Positions 12,175 through 22,743 of a stretch of DNA of 64,000 nucleotides are shown here, in pieces. The notes beneath the pieces are model-generated. The model was not told where the DNA came from. It made no database searches and saw only the letters and a program-made list of their open reading frames with translations. Every line of letters starts with the position of its first letter. Position 1 is the first letter of the stretch. Made by a program: the position numbers and the translations under genes. The stretch spans positions 3,598,501 to 3,662,500 of the forward strand of contig OX439000.1 of the NCBI GenBank assembly GCA_949316495.1. Reading direction: 5' to 3'. Origin of the DNA: Amphiduros pacificus (lineage: Eukaryota; Annelida; Polychaeta; Phyllodocida; Hesionidae).

Positions 12175-12660
12175 AATGCCCAACCAAAGTCGAATACCAC
12201 CAGTCTTCCAGAAAGAAAAACACCATCAGTCTCTAGGCAAGGAGGAATACTATGCGTCTGCTACCATGTTAGAATACCACCAGTTTGCTGCCAAGTTAGA
12301 ATACCACCGGTCCTTCACAAGAATGCAACATATCAAAGTCTCTTTTGACGATTATCAGATACACTCAGGTGTTCTACCTTGCTTGTGGACTTGAGGCATT
12401 TGTTCTCAGTAGGAGACCAGTTCCTTACCAAAGAAAAATGCAATCAGTCTCCTACAAAAGTAGAACGCCACCAGTCCCCAGCCAAGGTACAACTACCAAT
12501 CAGTTACCAGGGAAATACTCCCAGTCTCCACACCAGACAGAATACTGTCAGTCTCTCACTAATTAGAAAATAAACGTGAGATGAAATGTCCACCAGTCTC
12601 CTAACGAAGTACCATTACCAGTAACCAGTAACCAGTTCCATACCAAAAAGTACCATAGCA
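12175..12660. repeat. decayed minisatellite, period about 27 bp
   Basis: Words such as AATACCACCAGTCT, AATACCACCAGTTTGCTG, AACGCCACCAGTCCCCAGCC and ATCAGTCTCCTACAAAAGTA recur roughly every 27 bp, with many substitutions and small indels. This looks like an old array no longer being homogenised. Confidence 0.75.
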
Positions 12661-12719
12661 AAGTAACATAATTGCCTGGAATGAGGTTTATGCCTATGAT
12701 GGATATGGGTTCATGAGTC

Positions 12720-13065
12720 AGAAATATGAGGATATGAGGCTGGAATGAGGTGCAACCATTTAAATGAGGTGCAACCTTTCAAATGATATGAGCCTGGAAT
12801 GAGGTGCAATCTTTCAAATGATATGATCCTGGAATGAGGTGCAACCTTTCAAATGATATGAGCCTGGAATGAGGTGCAACCTTTCAAATGAAATGAGCCT
12901 GGAATGAGGTGCAACCTTTCAAATGATATGAGCCTGGAATGAGGTGCAACCTTTCAAATGATATGAGCCTGGAATGAGGTGCAACCTTTCAAAGGATATG
13001 AGCCTGGAATGAGGTGCAACCTTTCAAAGGATATGAAGGATATGAGCCTGGAATGAGGTGCAAAG
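12720..13065. repeat. 35-bp minisatellite, about 10 copies
   Basis: The unit contains GGAATGAGGTGCAACCTTTC and AAATGATATGAGCCT at 35-bp spacing (GCAACC at 12841 and 12876). Variants AAAGGATATG and AAATGAAATG occur, and a short duplicated AAGGATATG piece lies near 13027. Confidence 0.96.
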
Positions 13066-13115
13066 GATAAGTGATGTGAGTCTTGAACGTTTTGAAGGAA
13101 GGTGCCTGTATGTAA

Positions 13116-14466
13116 ATGGTAAAGGCCGTCTTGTATATGCAGCATAAGGGAGTTGTATCTATCAGTGGTGGGGGGCTGAGGCATGTCTTGTATATGCAGC
13201 ATAAGGGAGTTGTATCTACCAGTGGTGGGGGGCTGAGGCACGTCTTGTATATGCAGCATAAGGGAGTTGTATCTACCAGTGGTGTGGGGCTGAGGCATGT
13301 CTTGTATATGCAGCATAAGGGAGTTGTATCTATCAGTGGTGTGGGGCTGAGGCACGTCTTGTATCAGGGAGCATAAGGGAGTTGTATCTATCAGTGGTGT
13401 GGGGCTGAGGCATGTCTTGTATATGCAGCATAAGGGAGTTGTATCTACCAGTGGGGCTGAGGCATGTCTTGTATATGCAGCATAAGGGAGTTGTATCTAT
13501 CAGTGGGGCTGAGGCACGTCTTGTATATGCAGCATAAGGGAGTTGTATCTACCAGCGGTGGGGGGCTGAGGCACGTCTTGTATATGCAGCATAAGGGAGT
13601 TGTATCTATCAGCGGTGTGGGGCCGAGGCATGTCTTGTATATGCAGCATAAGGGAGTTGTATCTACCAGTGGTGTGGGGCTGAGGCATGTCTTGTATATG
13701 CAGCATAAGGGAGTTGTATCTATCAGTGGGGCTGAGGCATGTCTTGTATATGCAGCATAAGGGAGTTGTATCTATCAGTGGTGGGGGGCTGAGGCACGTC
13801 TTGTATATGCAGCATAAGGGAGTTGTATCTATCAGTGGTGGGGGGCCGAGGCATGTCTTGTATATGCAGCATAAGGGAGTTGTATCTATCAGTGGGGCTG
13901 AGGCATGTCTTGTATATGCAGCATAAGGGAGTTGTATCTATCAGTGGGGCTGAGGCATGTCTTGTATATGCAGCATAAGGGAGTTGTATCTATCAGTGGT
14001 GGGGGGCTGAGGCACGTCTTGTATATGCAGCATAAGGGAGTTGTATCTACCAGTGGTGGGGGGCTGAGGCATGTCTTGTATATGCAGCATAAGGGAGTTG
14101 TATCTATCAGTGGTGGGGGGCTGAGGCATGTCTTGTATATGCAGCATAAGGGAGCAGTATCTATCAGCGGTGGGGGGCTGAGGCATGTCTTGTATATGCA
14201 GCATAAGGGAGTTGTATCTATCAGTGGTGGGGGGCTGAGGCATGTCTTGTATATGCAGCATAAGGGAGTTGTATCTATCAGTGGTGGGGGGCTGAGGCAC
14301 GTCTTGTATATGCAGCATAAGGGAGTTGTATCTACCAGTGGTGGGGGGCTGAGGCATGTCTTGTATATGCAGCATAAGGGAGCAGTATCTATCAGCGGTG
14401 TGGGGCTGAGGCATGTCTTGTATATGCAGCATAAGGGAGTTGTATCTATCAGTGGTGTGGGGCTCT
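13116..14466. repeat. 57-bp minisatellite with 52-bp variants, about 24 copies
   Basis: The unit contains CTTGTATATGCAGCATAAGG and GAGTTGTATCTATCAGTGG. Most copies are 57 bp. Several (for example near 13450, 13500, 13730, 13890 and 13940) lack 5 bp in the GTGGTG/GGGGG part and are 52 bp. One copy near 13355 is truncated inside the TATATGCAG word. The 5-bp variants shift the reading frame, so the 19-residue repeat frames (HVLYMQHKGVVSISGGGLR) are by-products. A rare GGAGCAG variant recurs exactly 228 bp apart (14151 and 14379), a local four-monomer duplication. Confidence 0.97.
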
Positions 14467-15095
14467 GGCCCGACTCCTCATTGTGCTACTGCGATGACTC
14501 ATACTCTCCTCAGGAATACACTCAGTTAAAATTATTCAAATATAATCCAAACCCATTTCCCCCGGTGTTACACCTTTATGTAACATGTCAATATTTATCT
14601 GATCCAAACATCTACATTATTCTAATCTTTTCATCATCTATTGATTTTTTATGAGGTATAAAATATTCAGTGAGGAGATTGTTGCTGTTAGGCACGGGGA
14701 GTAGAGTCCTCTCTCGCTTGCCTGCACACACCCTTATAGAGACCTCGATGTCTGGTGCATCCACCCTATGCCATATGACACAGTATCCTGCGAAGGTCAA
14801 ATGTAAGGAAATCAGTAAGGTAAATAAATTTATCAAAAGGTTTGCAGAACAAAAAAGCCTGAGGGAAGGATGGAATTTTACCCTTAAATCGTTTTGGTAA
14901 TCATCAATTTGGTATCATTCCATACAAATGAAGACTTTGGATGTGATATAAGATCTGTTCTCCTACGTACATCGCTTCGTTTCTTCCTAATAAATTGATG
15001 TGTGTGCCTCTTTGCTACTTATTTGTGACAAAAGAGACAGCTATCTACCTGTATAAATGTACACCGCCAAATGTGTTGCTGATAGGCCCTGTGCT
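14467..15095. other. unique sequence between two arrays
   Basis: No gene is recognised. Frames of 74-76 codons on both strands around 14.6-14.9 kb have no motif I know. Confidence 0.5.
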
Positions 15096-15463
15096 TACAA
15101 CTGTGTTCCTCATCTATAGGTCCTACTGTGTCCTCATCTATAGGCCCTACTATATTCCTCATCTATAGATCCTACTGTGTTCCCATCTATAAATCCTACT
15201 GTGTTCCTCATCTATAGGTCCTACCGCGTTCCTCATCTATAGGTCCTACTGTGTTCCTCATCTATAGGTCCTACTGTGTTCCCCATCTATAGATCCTACT
15301 GTGTTCCTCATCTATAGATCCTACCATGTTCCTCATCTATAGATCCTACCATGTTCCTCATCTATAGGTCCTACTGTGTACCTCATCTATAGGCCCTACC
15401 ATGTTCCTCATCTATAGATCCTACCATGTTCCTCATCTATAGACCCTACCGTGTTCCTCACCA
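15096..15463. repeat. 25-bp minisatellite, about 14-15 copies
   Basis: The unit contains CTCATCTATAGGTCCTACTG and TGTTC, repeated every 25 bp (AGGTCC at 15241 and 15266). Variants are AGATCC/AGGCCC and CTACCATG/CTACTGTG. It is unrelated in sequence to the other 25-bp array at 18.3 kb. Confidence 0.96.
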
Positions 15464-17119
15464 GTACACCCTGTGTTATTACTAATGTGATTATAGCACA
15501 GACTCAGCTGTCACCCGGGTTTGACCCCCAGAGCCTCCCGATGAATACCTTGATGTACCTGACATATATGTGCCGCGGTGATTTCCTTTCCTTATAAAGC
15601 GTATGAATGTAACCACTATGCAGAAATATTAGGTATTAGAGATGAATACGTTTTTTTAACCACGGCGACTTTATCATCAAAGTGAGCGCATGTCTATTAC
15701 CTACGAGTACAAATTGTCAAGCCTTTACTCTCTTTATCGGACTCCCTGTCATTTTTTTCCCTTTAGGACGTCAGCATAATAACTAGAATTACATGATATT
15801 CCCCATAAAGACCACCCTTGTGTGGGAAACAACATTTTTCAAAAATACTCAAATTTGTAGCCACCCAGCAATTAACTATATCTTATGACAAGCAATTTAG
15901 TTTGCTCATCTGCGAGAACACTATTTTAATTATTTCAAATTGCGCATAATGTTTTCACGAATAAACTGGCTTGCGAGGGCATATTATTTGATATTGACCT
16001 GCCGAGTTTAGATTTGACCTTCCCATATCAGATTCTCCGATATTTATGAGTTGCGCAGTTCTAATGCTTAGCTTGGGTAACCCTCGAATCTTCAAGGTCA
16101 TCTTCATATAACCATTCAAATACACATTTAGCTCAGAGATGTTTGAAGTGTTCCCAAATGTTTTAAGCGTAAAGGTGAGAAACAGCTTGAAGAAATAATC
16201 TTAACACAAATTGTTTGCATGGTTATCAAGAGATGAAAGCAAAAGTTGGCCCAGGGGAGAAAAACAAGAGAGACAAGTACGGCGTCCATTACCGTCACAG
16301 GCGGTGCCCTATCTTCCCGTCAATCCTTCCCGCCAGCTTTTTATGTGAAGTGCTGAAGTAAAATATAAGCATTGTGGCTAAGCTCTAATTATATGAAGCC
16401 TTTCAGTCCGATATTCAATTATACACAGTCGGTGGCAAGCAGTTGTTATACCTGTCCTCCAATGTTCTCTCCTTTATGTCTCTATACCATATTTATGTGA
16501 GGCCCCCCATCGCGGACAAGTCAATACAAGGTAGTCTGATCCCACAACTATGTGCCCTCCACTTCGTATATAAACTGCCCTTCTGCCTCTCCTATTAATT
16601 TACTGACTCCAACTCTGTGTATTTTATCTTTTGGCCGGCGTATGAGGTGGCGGAGTGGCTGGATGGATGGGGTAAACCTTGTAATCAGCGAGAGCCTTGG
16701 GCCATCATAACAGCTCCACCTGACAGCTTTGTTATCTTGTGACAAAGGATCAGTGTTCTCCACCTGGAGAGTGACTACTTGCAGGCAGACACTTGATCCC
16801 ACCCCAGCCCCACGTCTCCAAGACGGCCCACATCGGCAATGTGCTGAGAACCACCTCACTGAAACACAAACATACCCTAATAGGCACATATACACCACAC
16901 GTCAGAATGCCTGTATTCCCAACCCTCTTGCCCCCTCTTATCAAAGGTCAGGTGGGAAAAATAGCTTTGTATTTCTGTTGTTGAACCAGGACTTTAGGGT
17001 GGTCAGATTCAACTAAAAGTGTCCTGTGAATTCTGTAATGTTTGTATTTCACGTTTATTTATTCATTTATTTACTCATTATTATTATTATTTTTTATTAC
17101 TTTATCTTTTTATTTTATT
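15464..17119. other. unique sequence, no gene recognised
   Basis: This is mostly AT-rich DNA. Overlapping frames of up to 116 codons on both strands at 16.55-17.02 kb lie in a slightly GC-richer patch. I cannot assign them to a family or place convincing exon borders. Confidence 0.4.
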
Positions 17120-17425
17120 TGTCGGCTCTCAGACCAATTATTTGCTGGTTGCTACGATGCCACCGGCAGCCCTAAGATAATCTGCCGATGTCCCTGCGGG
17201 ACACTGCCGGGACCCTGCCGTGCACTTTAAGATGATATTTGCTGATAAGACATCGGGGAAACGCCGGCAACTTTTATGTTCAAGATAAAAGTTCCCGATG
17301 ACCCGGCCGACGTCTTAAAGATGCCCAATTGTGGCCGATGATCTCCCGGTGCCCGCACGGCAATCTGAAATGCCTGCCGATTTTGTAAAAAATACCCATC
17401 GGCCGGGCATTTTTACTGAAATCGG
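17120..17425. mobile_element. GC-rich island with three hairpins, possible non-autonomous element
   Basis: This 300-bp patch is abruptly GC-rich and full of GCCGATG, CCGGC and GCCGG words, unlike the AT-rich flanks. It holds a perfect hairpin TGTCCC-TGC-GGGACA (17189-17203), a perfect 8-bp stem ACTTTTAT/ATAAAAGT with a 7-nt loop (17270-17292), and an imperfect stem AAAAATACCC/GGGCATTTTT around 17386-17413. I see no clear terminal inverted repeats or target duplication and no open frame. A MITE-like element, another dispersed repeat, or a structured RNA are all possible. Confidence 0.35.
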
Positions 17426-17898
17426 CGCAAATGTGACTGAGGTATTAGAGAGAGGAAAGAAAAGATAATACAGGAATATTGTGGTACATACAAAGACAAA
17501 GGGGTGTAATTAAAGATAAGTGGCTTGGTTTCAAAGATGGATGCATTCATTAATCATCAGAGTGCTGTGAGTTGTCGTGCGCTCGCGTTGGTCTACCAAA
17601 GGCTCGAGACTTGCATAGAAATCATTCTCTAATGTCACATCAAGAATATTATGACGGAAGCCGCACATAGATGGCGCTGTAAGTTCCACCACAGAACCTG
17701 CATCTCCCGTCAAACAAGACAAGTTCTTTCTTAGAATATGATAAAGACATTTTTGTTCTTTCAACTGTTTGATTTTAAAAGAAGTTATCACAGATCTTAT
17801 CCATAAACACGCCAATAAGGAATTATTAAGGATGCTGAAGGCATGTGTAAGATTCCATGGTTATAAAAGTCATTGGAATCATTATTCCCCTGAGAATG
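17426..17898. other. unique sequence, no gene recognised
   Basis: A 94-codon minus-strand frame (17531-17815) is present with no recognisable motif. Confidence 0.4.
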
Positions 17899-18316
17899 CC
17901 TACATGATGTCTAAGCAGTACATGATACCTACATGATACCTACATGATGCCTACATGATGCCTACATGATACCTACATGATACCAATATGATACCTACAT
18001 GATACCTACATGATGCCTACATGATACCTACATGATACCTACATGATGCCAACATGATACCTACATGATACCTACATGATACCTACATGATGCCTACATG
18101 ATACCTTCATGATACCTACATGATGCCTACATGATGCCTACATGATGCATACATGATGCCTACATGATACCAATATGATACCTATATGATGCATATATGA
18201 TGCATACATGATACCTACATGATACCTACATGATGCCTACATGATGCCTACATGATGCATACATGATACCAATATGATACCTATATGATACCTACATGAT
18301 GCCTACATGATACCTA
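17899..18316. repeat. 11-bp minisatellite TACATGATACC, about 37 copies
   Basis: The unit TACATGATACC has frequent variants at the eighth to tenth bases (ATGCC, ATGCA) and TATATGATGCA. The period is a constant 11 bp. The array abuts the next one with almost no spacer. Confidence 0.96.
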
Positions 18317-18319
18317 CAT

Positions 18320-21300
18320 GCTACCACCCTTGTCAGACTGAATGTGTACCGCGCTTGTCAGACTGAATGTGTACCACCCTTGTCAGATTGAATGTGTACC
18401 GCCCTTGTCAGACTGAATGTGTACCGCCCTTGTCAGACTGAATGTGTACCGCGCTTGTCAGACTGAATGTGTACCACCCTTGTCAGACTGAATGTGTACC
18501 ACCCTTGTCAGATTGAATGTGTACCGCCCTTGTCAGATTGAATGTGTACCACCCTTGTCAGATTGAATGTGTACCGCCCTTGTCAGACTGAATGTGTACC
18601 GCGCTTGTCAGACTGAATGTGTACCACCCTTGTCAGATTGAATGTGTACCGCGCTTGTCAGACTGAATGTGTACCACCCTTGTCAGATTGAATGTGTACC
18701 GCGCTTGTCAGACTGAATGTGTACCGCCCTTGTCAGACTGAATGTGTACCGCGCTTGTCAGATTGAATGTGTACCACCCTTGTCAGACTGAATGTGTACC
18801 ACCCTTGTCAGATTGAATGTGTACCGCCCTTGTCAGATTGAATGTGTACCACCCTTGTCAGACTGAATGTGTACCACCCTTGTCAGATTGAATGTGTACC
18901 GCCCTTGTCAGATTGAATGTGTACCACCCTTGTCAGACTGAATGTGTACCACCCTTGTCAGACTGAATGTGTACCACCCTTGTCAGACTGAATGTGTACC
19001 ACCCTTGTCAGATTGAATGTGTACCGCCCTTGTCAGATTGAATGTGTACCACCCTTGTCAGATTGAATGTGTACCACCCTTGTCAGATTGAATGTGTACC
19101 ACCCTTGTCAGACTGAATGTGTACCACCCTTGTCAGATTGAATGTGTACCGCCCTTGTCAGATTGAATGTGTACCGCCCTTGTCAGATTGAATGTGTACC
19201 ACCCTTGTCAGACTGAATGTGTACCACCCTTGTCAGACTGAATGTGTACCACCCTTGTCAGATTGAATGTGTACCGCCCTTGTCAGACTGAATGTGTACC
19301 ACCCTTGTCAGACTGAATGTGTACCGCCCTTGTCAGATTGAATGTGTACCGCCCTTGTCAGACTGAATGTGTACCACCCTTGTCAGATTGAATGTGTACC
19401 GCCCTTGTCAGATTGAATGTGTACCACCCTTGTCAGACTGAATGTGTACCACCCTTGTCAGACTGAATGTGTACCACCCTTGTCAGACTGAATGTGTACC
19501 ACCCTTGTCAGACTGAATGTGTACCACCCTTGTCAGACTGAATGTGTACCACCCTTGTCAGACTGAATGTGTACCACCCTTGTCAGACTGAATGTGTACC
19601 GCCCTTGTCAGACTGAATGTGTACCACCCTTGTCAGACTGAATGTGTACCACCCTTGTCAGATTGAATGTGTACCGCCCTTGTCAGATTGAATGTGTACC
19701 GCCCTTGTCAGACTGAATGTGTACCACCCTTGTCAGACTGAATGTGTACCACCCTTGTCAGATTGAATGTGTACCGCCCTTGTCAGATTGAATGTGTACC
19801 ACCCTTGTCAGACTGAATGTGTACCACCCTTGTCAGACTGAATGTGTACCACCCTTGTCAGACTGAATGTGTACCACCCTTGTCAGATTGAATGTGTACC
19901 GCCCTTGTCAGATTGAATGTGTACCGCCCTTGTCAGATTGAATGTGTACCACCCTTGTCAGACTGAATGTGTACCACCCTTGTCAGACTGAATGTGTACC
20001 ACCCTTGTCAGATTGAATGTGTACCGCCCTTGTCAGATTGAATGTGTACCACCCTTGTCAGACTGAATGTGTACCACCCTTGTCAGATTGAATGTGTACC
20101 GCCCTTGTCAGATTGAATGTGTACCACCCTTGTCAGACTGAATGTGTACCGCCCTTGTCAGATTGAATGTGTACCGCCCTTGTCAGACTGAATGTGTACC
20201 GCGCTTGTCAGACTGAATGTGTACCACCCTTGTCAGATTGAATGTGTACCGCGCTTGTCAGACTGAATGTGTACCACCCTTGTCAGATTGAATGTGTACC
20301 GCCCTTGTCAGATTGAATGTGTACCACCCTTGTCAGACTGAATGTGTACCACCCTTGTCAGACTGAATGTGTACCACCCTTGTCAGACTGAATGTGTACC
20401 GCGCTTGTCAGACTGAATGTGTACCACCCTTGTCAGATTGAATGTGTACCGCCCTTGTCAGATTGAATGTGTACCACCCTTGTCAGACTGAATGTGTACC
20501 ACCCTTGTCAGACTGAATGTGTACCACCCTTGTCAGACTGAATGTGTACCACCCTTGTCAGATTGAATGTGTACCGCGCTTGTCAGACTGAATGTGTACC
20601 ACCCTTGTCAGATTGAATGTGTACCGCGCTTGTCAGACTGAATGTGTACCGCCCTTGTCAGACTGAATGTGTACCGCGCTTGTCAGATTGAATGTGTACC
20701 ACCCTTGTCAGACTGAATGTGTACCACCCTTGTCAGATTGAATGTGTACCGCCCTTGTCAGATTGAATGTGTACCACCCTTGTCAGACTGAATGTGTACC
20801 ACCCTTGTCAGATTGAATGTGTACCGCCCTTGTCAGATTGAATGTGTACCACCCTTGTCAGACTGAATGTGTACCACCCTTGTCAGACTGAATGTGTACC
20901 ACCCTTGTCAGATTGAATGTGTACCGCCCTTGTCAGACTGAATGTGTACCACCCTTGTCAGACTGAATGTGTACCACCCTTGTCAGATTGAATGTGTACC
21001 GCCCTTGTCAGACTGAATGTGTACCGCCCTTGTCAGATTGAATGTGTACCACCCTTGTCAGACTGAATGTGTACCACCCTTGTCAGATTGAATGTGTACC
21101 GCCCTTGTCAGATTGAATGTGTACCACCCTTGTCAGACTGAATGTGTACCACCCTTGTCAGACTGAATGTGTACCACCCTTGTCAGATTGAATGTGTACC
21201 GCCCTTGTCAGACTGAATGTGTACCACCCTTGTCAGACTGAATGTGTACCACCCTTGTCAGATTGAATGTGTACCGCTCTTGTCAGACTGAATGTGTACC

Positions 21301-22618
21301 GCCCTTGTCAGACTGAATGTGTACCGCCCTTGTCAGACTGAATGTGTACCGCGCTTGTCAGACTGAATGTGTACCGCGCTTGTCAGACTGAATGTGTACC
21401 ACCCTTGTCAGATTGAATGTGTACCGCCCTTGTCAGACTGAATGTGTACCGCGCTTGTCAGACTGAATGTGTACCACCCTTGTCAGATTGAATGTGTACC
21501 GCGCTTGTCAGACTGAATGTGTACCACCCTTGTCAGATTGAATGTGTACCGCGCTTGTCAGACTGAATGTGTACCGCCCTTGTCAGACTGAATGTGTACC
21601 GCGCTTGTCAGATTGAATGTGTACCACCCTTGTCAGACTGAATGTGTACCACCCTTGTCAGATTGAATGTGTACCGCCCTTGTCAGATTGAATGTGTACC
21701 ACCCTTGTCAGACTGAATGTGTACCACCCTTGTCAGATTGAATGTGTACCGCCCTTGTCAGATTGAATGTGTACCACCCTTGTCAGACTGAATGTGTACC
21801 ACCCTTGTCAGATTGAATGTGTACCGCCCTTGTCAGATTGAATGTGTACCACCCTTGTCAGATTGAATGTGTACCGCCCTTGTCAGACTGAATGTGTACC
21901 GCCCTTGTCAGACTGAATGTGTACCACCCTTGTCAGACTGAATGTGTACCACCCTTGTCAGATTGAATGTGTACCACCCTTGTCAGATTGAATGTGTACC
22001 GCCCTTGTCAGATTGAATGTGTACCACCCTTGTCAGACTGAATGTGTACCACCCTTGTCAGATTGAATGTGTACCGCCCTTGTCAGATTGAATGTGTACC
22101 GCCCTTGTCAGACTGAATGTGTACCGCCCTTGTCAGACTGAATGTGTACCGCGCTTGTCAGACTGAATGTGTACCACCCTTGTCAGATTGAATGTGTACC
22201 GCGCTTGTCAGACTGAATGTGTACCGCGCTTGTCAGACTGAATGTGTACCGCCCTTGTCAGATTGAATGTGTACCACCCTTGTCAGATTGAATGTGTACC
22301 GCCCTTGTCAGATTGAATGTGTACCACCCTTGTCAGACTGAATGTGTACCGCCCTTGTCAGACTGAATGTGTACCGCGCTTGTCAGACTGAATGTGTACC
22401 GCCCTTGTCAGACTGAATGTGTACCGCGCTTGTCAGACTGAATGTGTACCACCCTTGTCAGACTGAATGTGTACCACCCTTGTCAGATTGAATGTGTACC
22501 GCCCTTGTCAGATTGAATGTGTACCACCCTTGTCAGATTGAATGTGTACCGCCCTTGTCAGATTGAATGTGTACCGCCCTTGTCAGACTGAATGTGAACC
22601 ACCCTTGTCAGACTGCAC
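18320..22618. repeat. 25-bp satellite array, about 172 copies, with higher-order structure
   Basis: This is the largest array in the window. The unit contains GAATGTGTACC and CTTGTCA. Variation is almost limited to three places: GACTG/GATTG, ACC/GCC after GTACC, and CCC/CGC before TTGTCA. A TGA in each unit and the 25-bp period close all forward frames. The order of variants is not random: a long identical string of types recurs around 18.59-18.91, 20.57-20.79 and 21.42-21.78 kb. Its rare GCGC-then-GATT marker lies at 18751, 20676 and 21601, all whole multiples of 25 apart (77 and 37 monomers). Confidence 0.98.
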
Positions 22619-22743
22619 TGTGGATGATTGTCTATTCCAGTACTTTATAAGTATATTTTATGAGGTTTTGTCTGCACTCAATAGCAATACAGAAGGCAAT
22701 ACACAGCATAAGGACCGCGACTACAGCGAGGACTTGTAGACCC
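22619..22743. other. short spacer between two arrays with edge hairpin
   Basis: About 125 bp of unique sequence separate the 25-bp and 57-bp arrays. At its right edge a perfect 11-bp inverted repeat (CGAGGACTTGT at 22727-22737, ACAAGTCCTCG at 22744-22754, 6-nt loop) overlaps the first monomer of the 57-bp array. Confidence 0.8.

Noticed and set aside
18320-22618. CRISPR-like array of 25-bp repeats
   Set aside because: Copies are directly adjacent with no spacers, and the surrounding DNA is animal-like.
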